Below, in pieces: positions 5,394 to 5,456 of a stretch of DNA of 5,456 nt (position 1 is its first letter; every line of letters starts with the position of its first letter). The notes below the pieces were generated by a model, which saw only the letters and a program-made list of their open reading frames with translations, had not been told where the DNA came from and ran no database searches. The stretch lies in assembly GCA_005880605.1 (NCBI GenBank), contig VBIS01000131.1:1-5456 (forward strand), in the 5' to 3' direction. The translations under genes were made by a program, and so were the position numbers. Source of the stretch: Chloroflexota bacterium (lineage in GTDB: Bacteria; Chloroflexota; Dormibacteria; CF-121).

Positions 5394-5456
5394 TGGGCGC
5401 CACGCCCGGCCCAGTCGACGACCGCGTCTATATCTTCGACACTACGCTGCGCGACG
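5393..5456 (+). CDS. leuA: 2-isopropylmalate synthase-like protein, first 21 codons (runs off the window)
   Basis: The fragment reads MGATPGPVDDRVYIFDTTLRD. The block RVYIFDTTLRD is the first strand and catalytic Arg-Asp of the HMGL-like aldolase family, which contains 2-isopropylmalate synthase (LeuA) and citramalate synthase (CimA). LeuA condenses acetyl-CoA with 2-ketoisovalerate, the first committed leucine step. The wording YIFDTTLRD and the BCAA operon favour LeuA, but CimA or homocitrate synthase cannot be excluded from 21 residues. The ATG overlaps the ilvC stop by one base (TGATG). A weak AAGG lies 10 bases upstream. Confidence 0.75.
   Translation, partial: MGATPGPVDDRVYIFDTTLRD

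Overview
The window looks like part of a branched-chain amino acid (BCAA) biosynthesis locus from a high-GC bacterium that uses T-box riboswitches. An actinobacterial or Chloroflexota-like host is the likeliest guess. That guess rests on base composition, a T-box leader with a translational layout, and a PucR/CdaR-type regulator; the lineage cannot be fixed from this sequence alone.

Two divergent transcription units flank one regulatory region (about 2128-2399). On the minus strand, a 564-residue PucR-family regulator (2127-433) is followed after only 10 bases by the start of leuC (422 to beyond base 1), the large subunit of 3-isopropylmalate dehydratase. On the plus strand, a T-box leader (about 2205-2399) precedes a tight operon. 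Its genes are a 59-residue ribbon-helix-helix-like protein (2400-2579), a divergent thiamine-diphosphate enzyme of the acetolactate synthase superfamily (about 2587-4383), ilvC (4383-5393), and the first 21 codons of a leuA-like gene (5393 onward). The last two junctions are one-base stop/start overlaps.

Together the genes cover the common BCAA steps. The ThDP enzyme stands where acetohydroxyacid synthase is expected, IlvC acts on its product, and LeuA and LeuC belong to the leucine branch. No ilvN/ilvH small subunit and no ilvD are in the window. The ThDP enzyme lacks the tryptophan that usually follows the NN motif in acetohydroxyacid synthases, so its substrate is inferred from context.

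The most interesting part is the leader. It contains the T-box core AGGGTGGTACCGCG and a stem III hairpin. Its 3' half can fold in two mutually exclusive ways. One is an antisequestrator that exposes the tRNA-acceptor-binding bulge. The other is a sequestrator in which UCCUUGCAGC pairs perfectly with the Shine-Dalgarno segment GCUGCAAGGA. The bulge itself (UGGUACC) is also complementary to the bases between the Shine-Dalgarno and the AUG. There is no terminator U-run. This points to a T-box that controls translation of the ribbon-helix-helix gene and, through overlapping genes, perhaps the whole operon.
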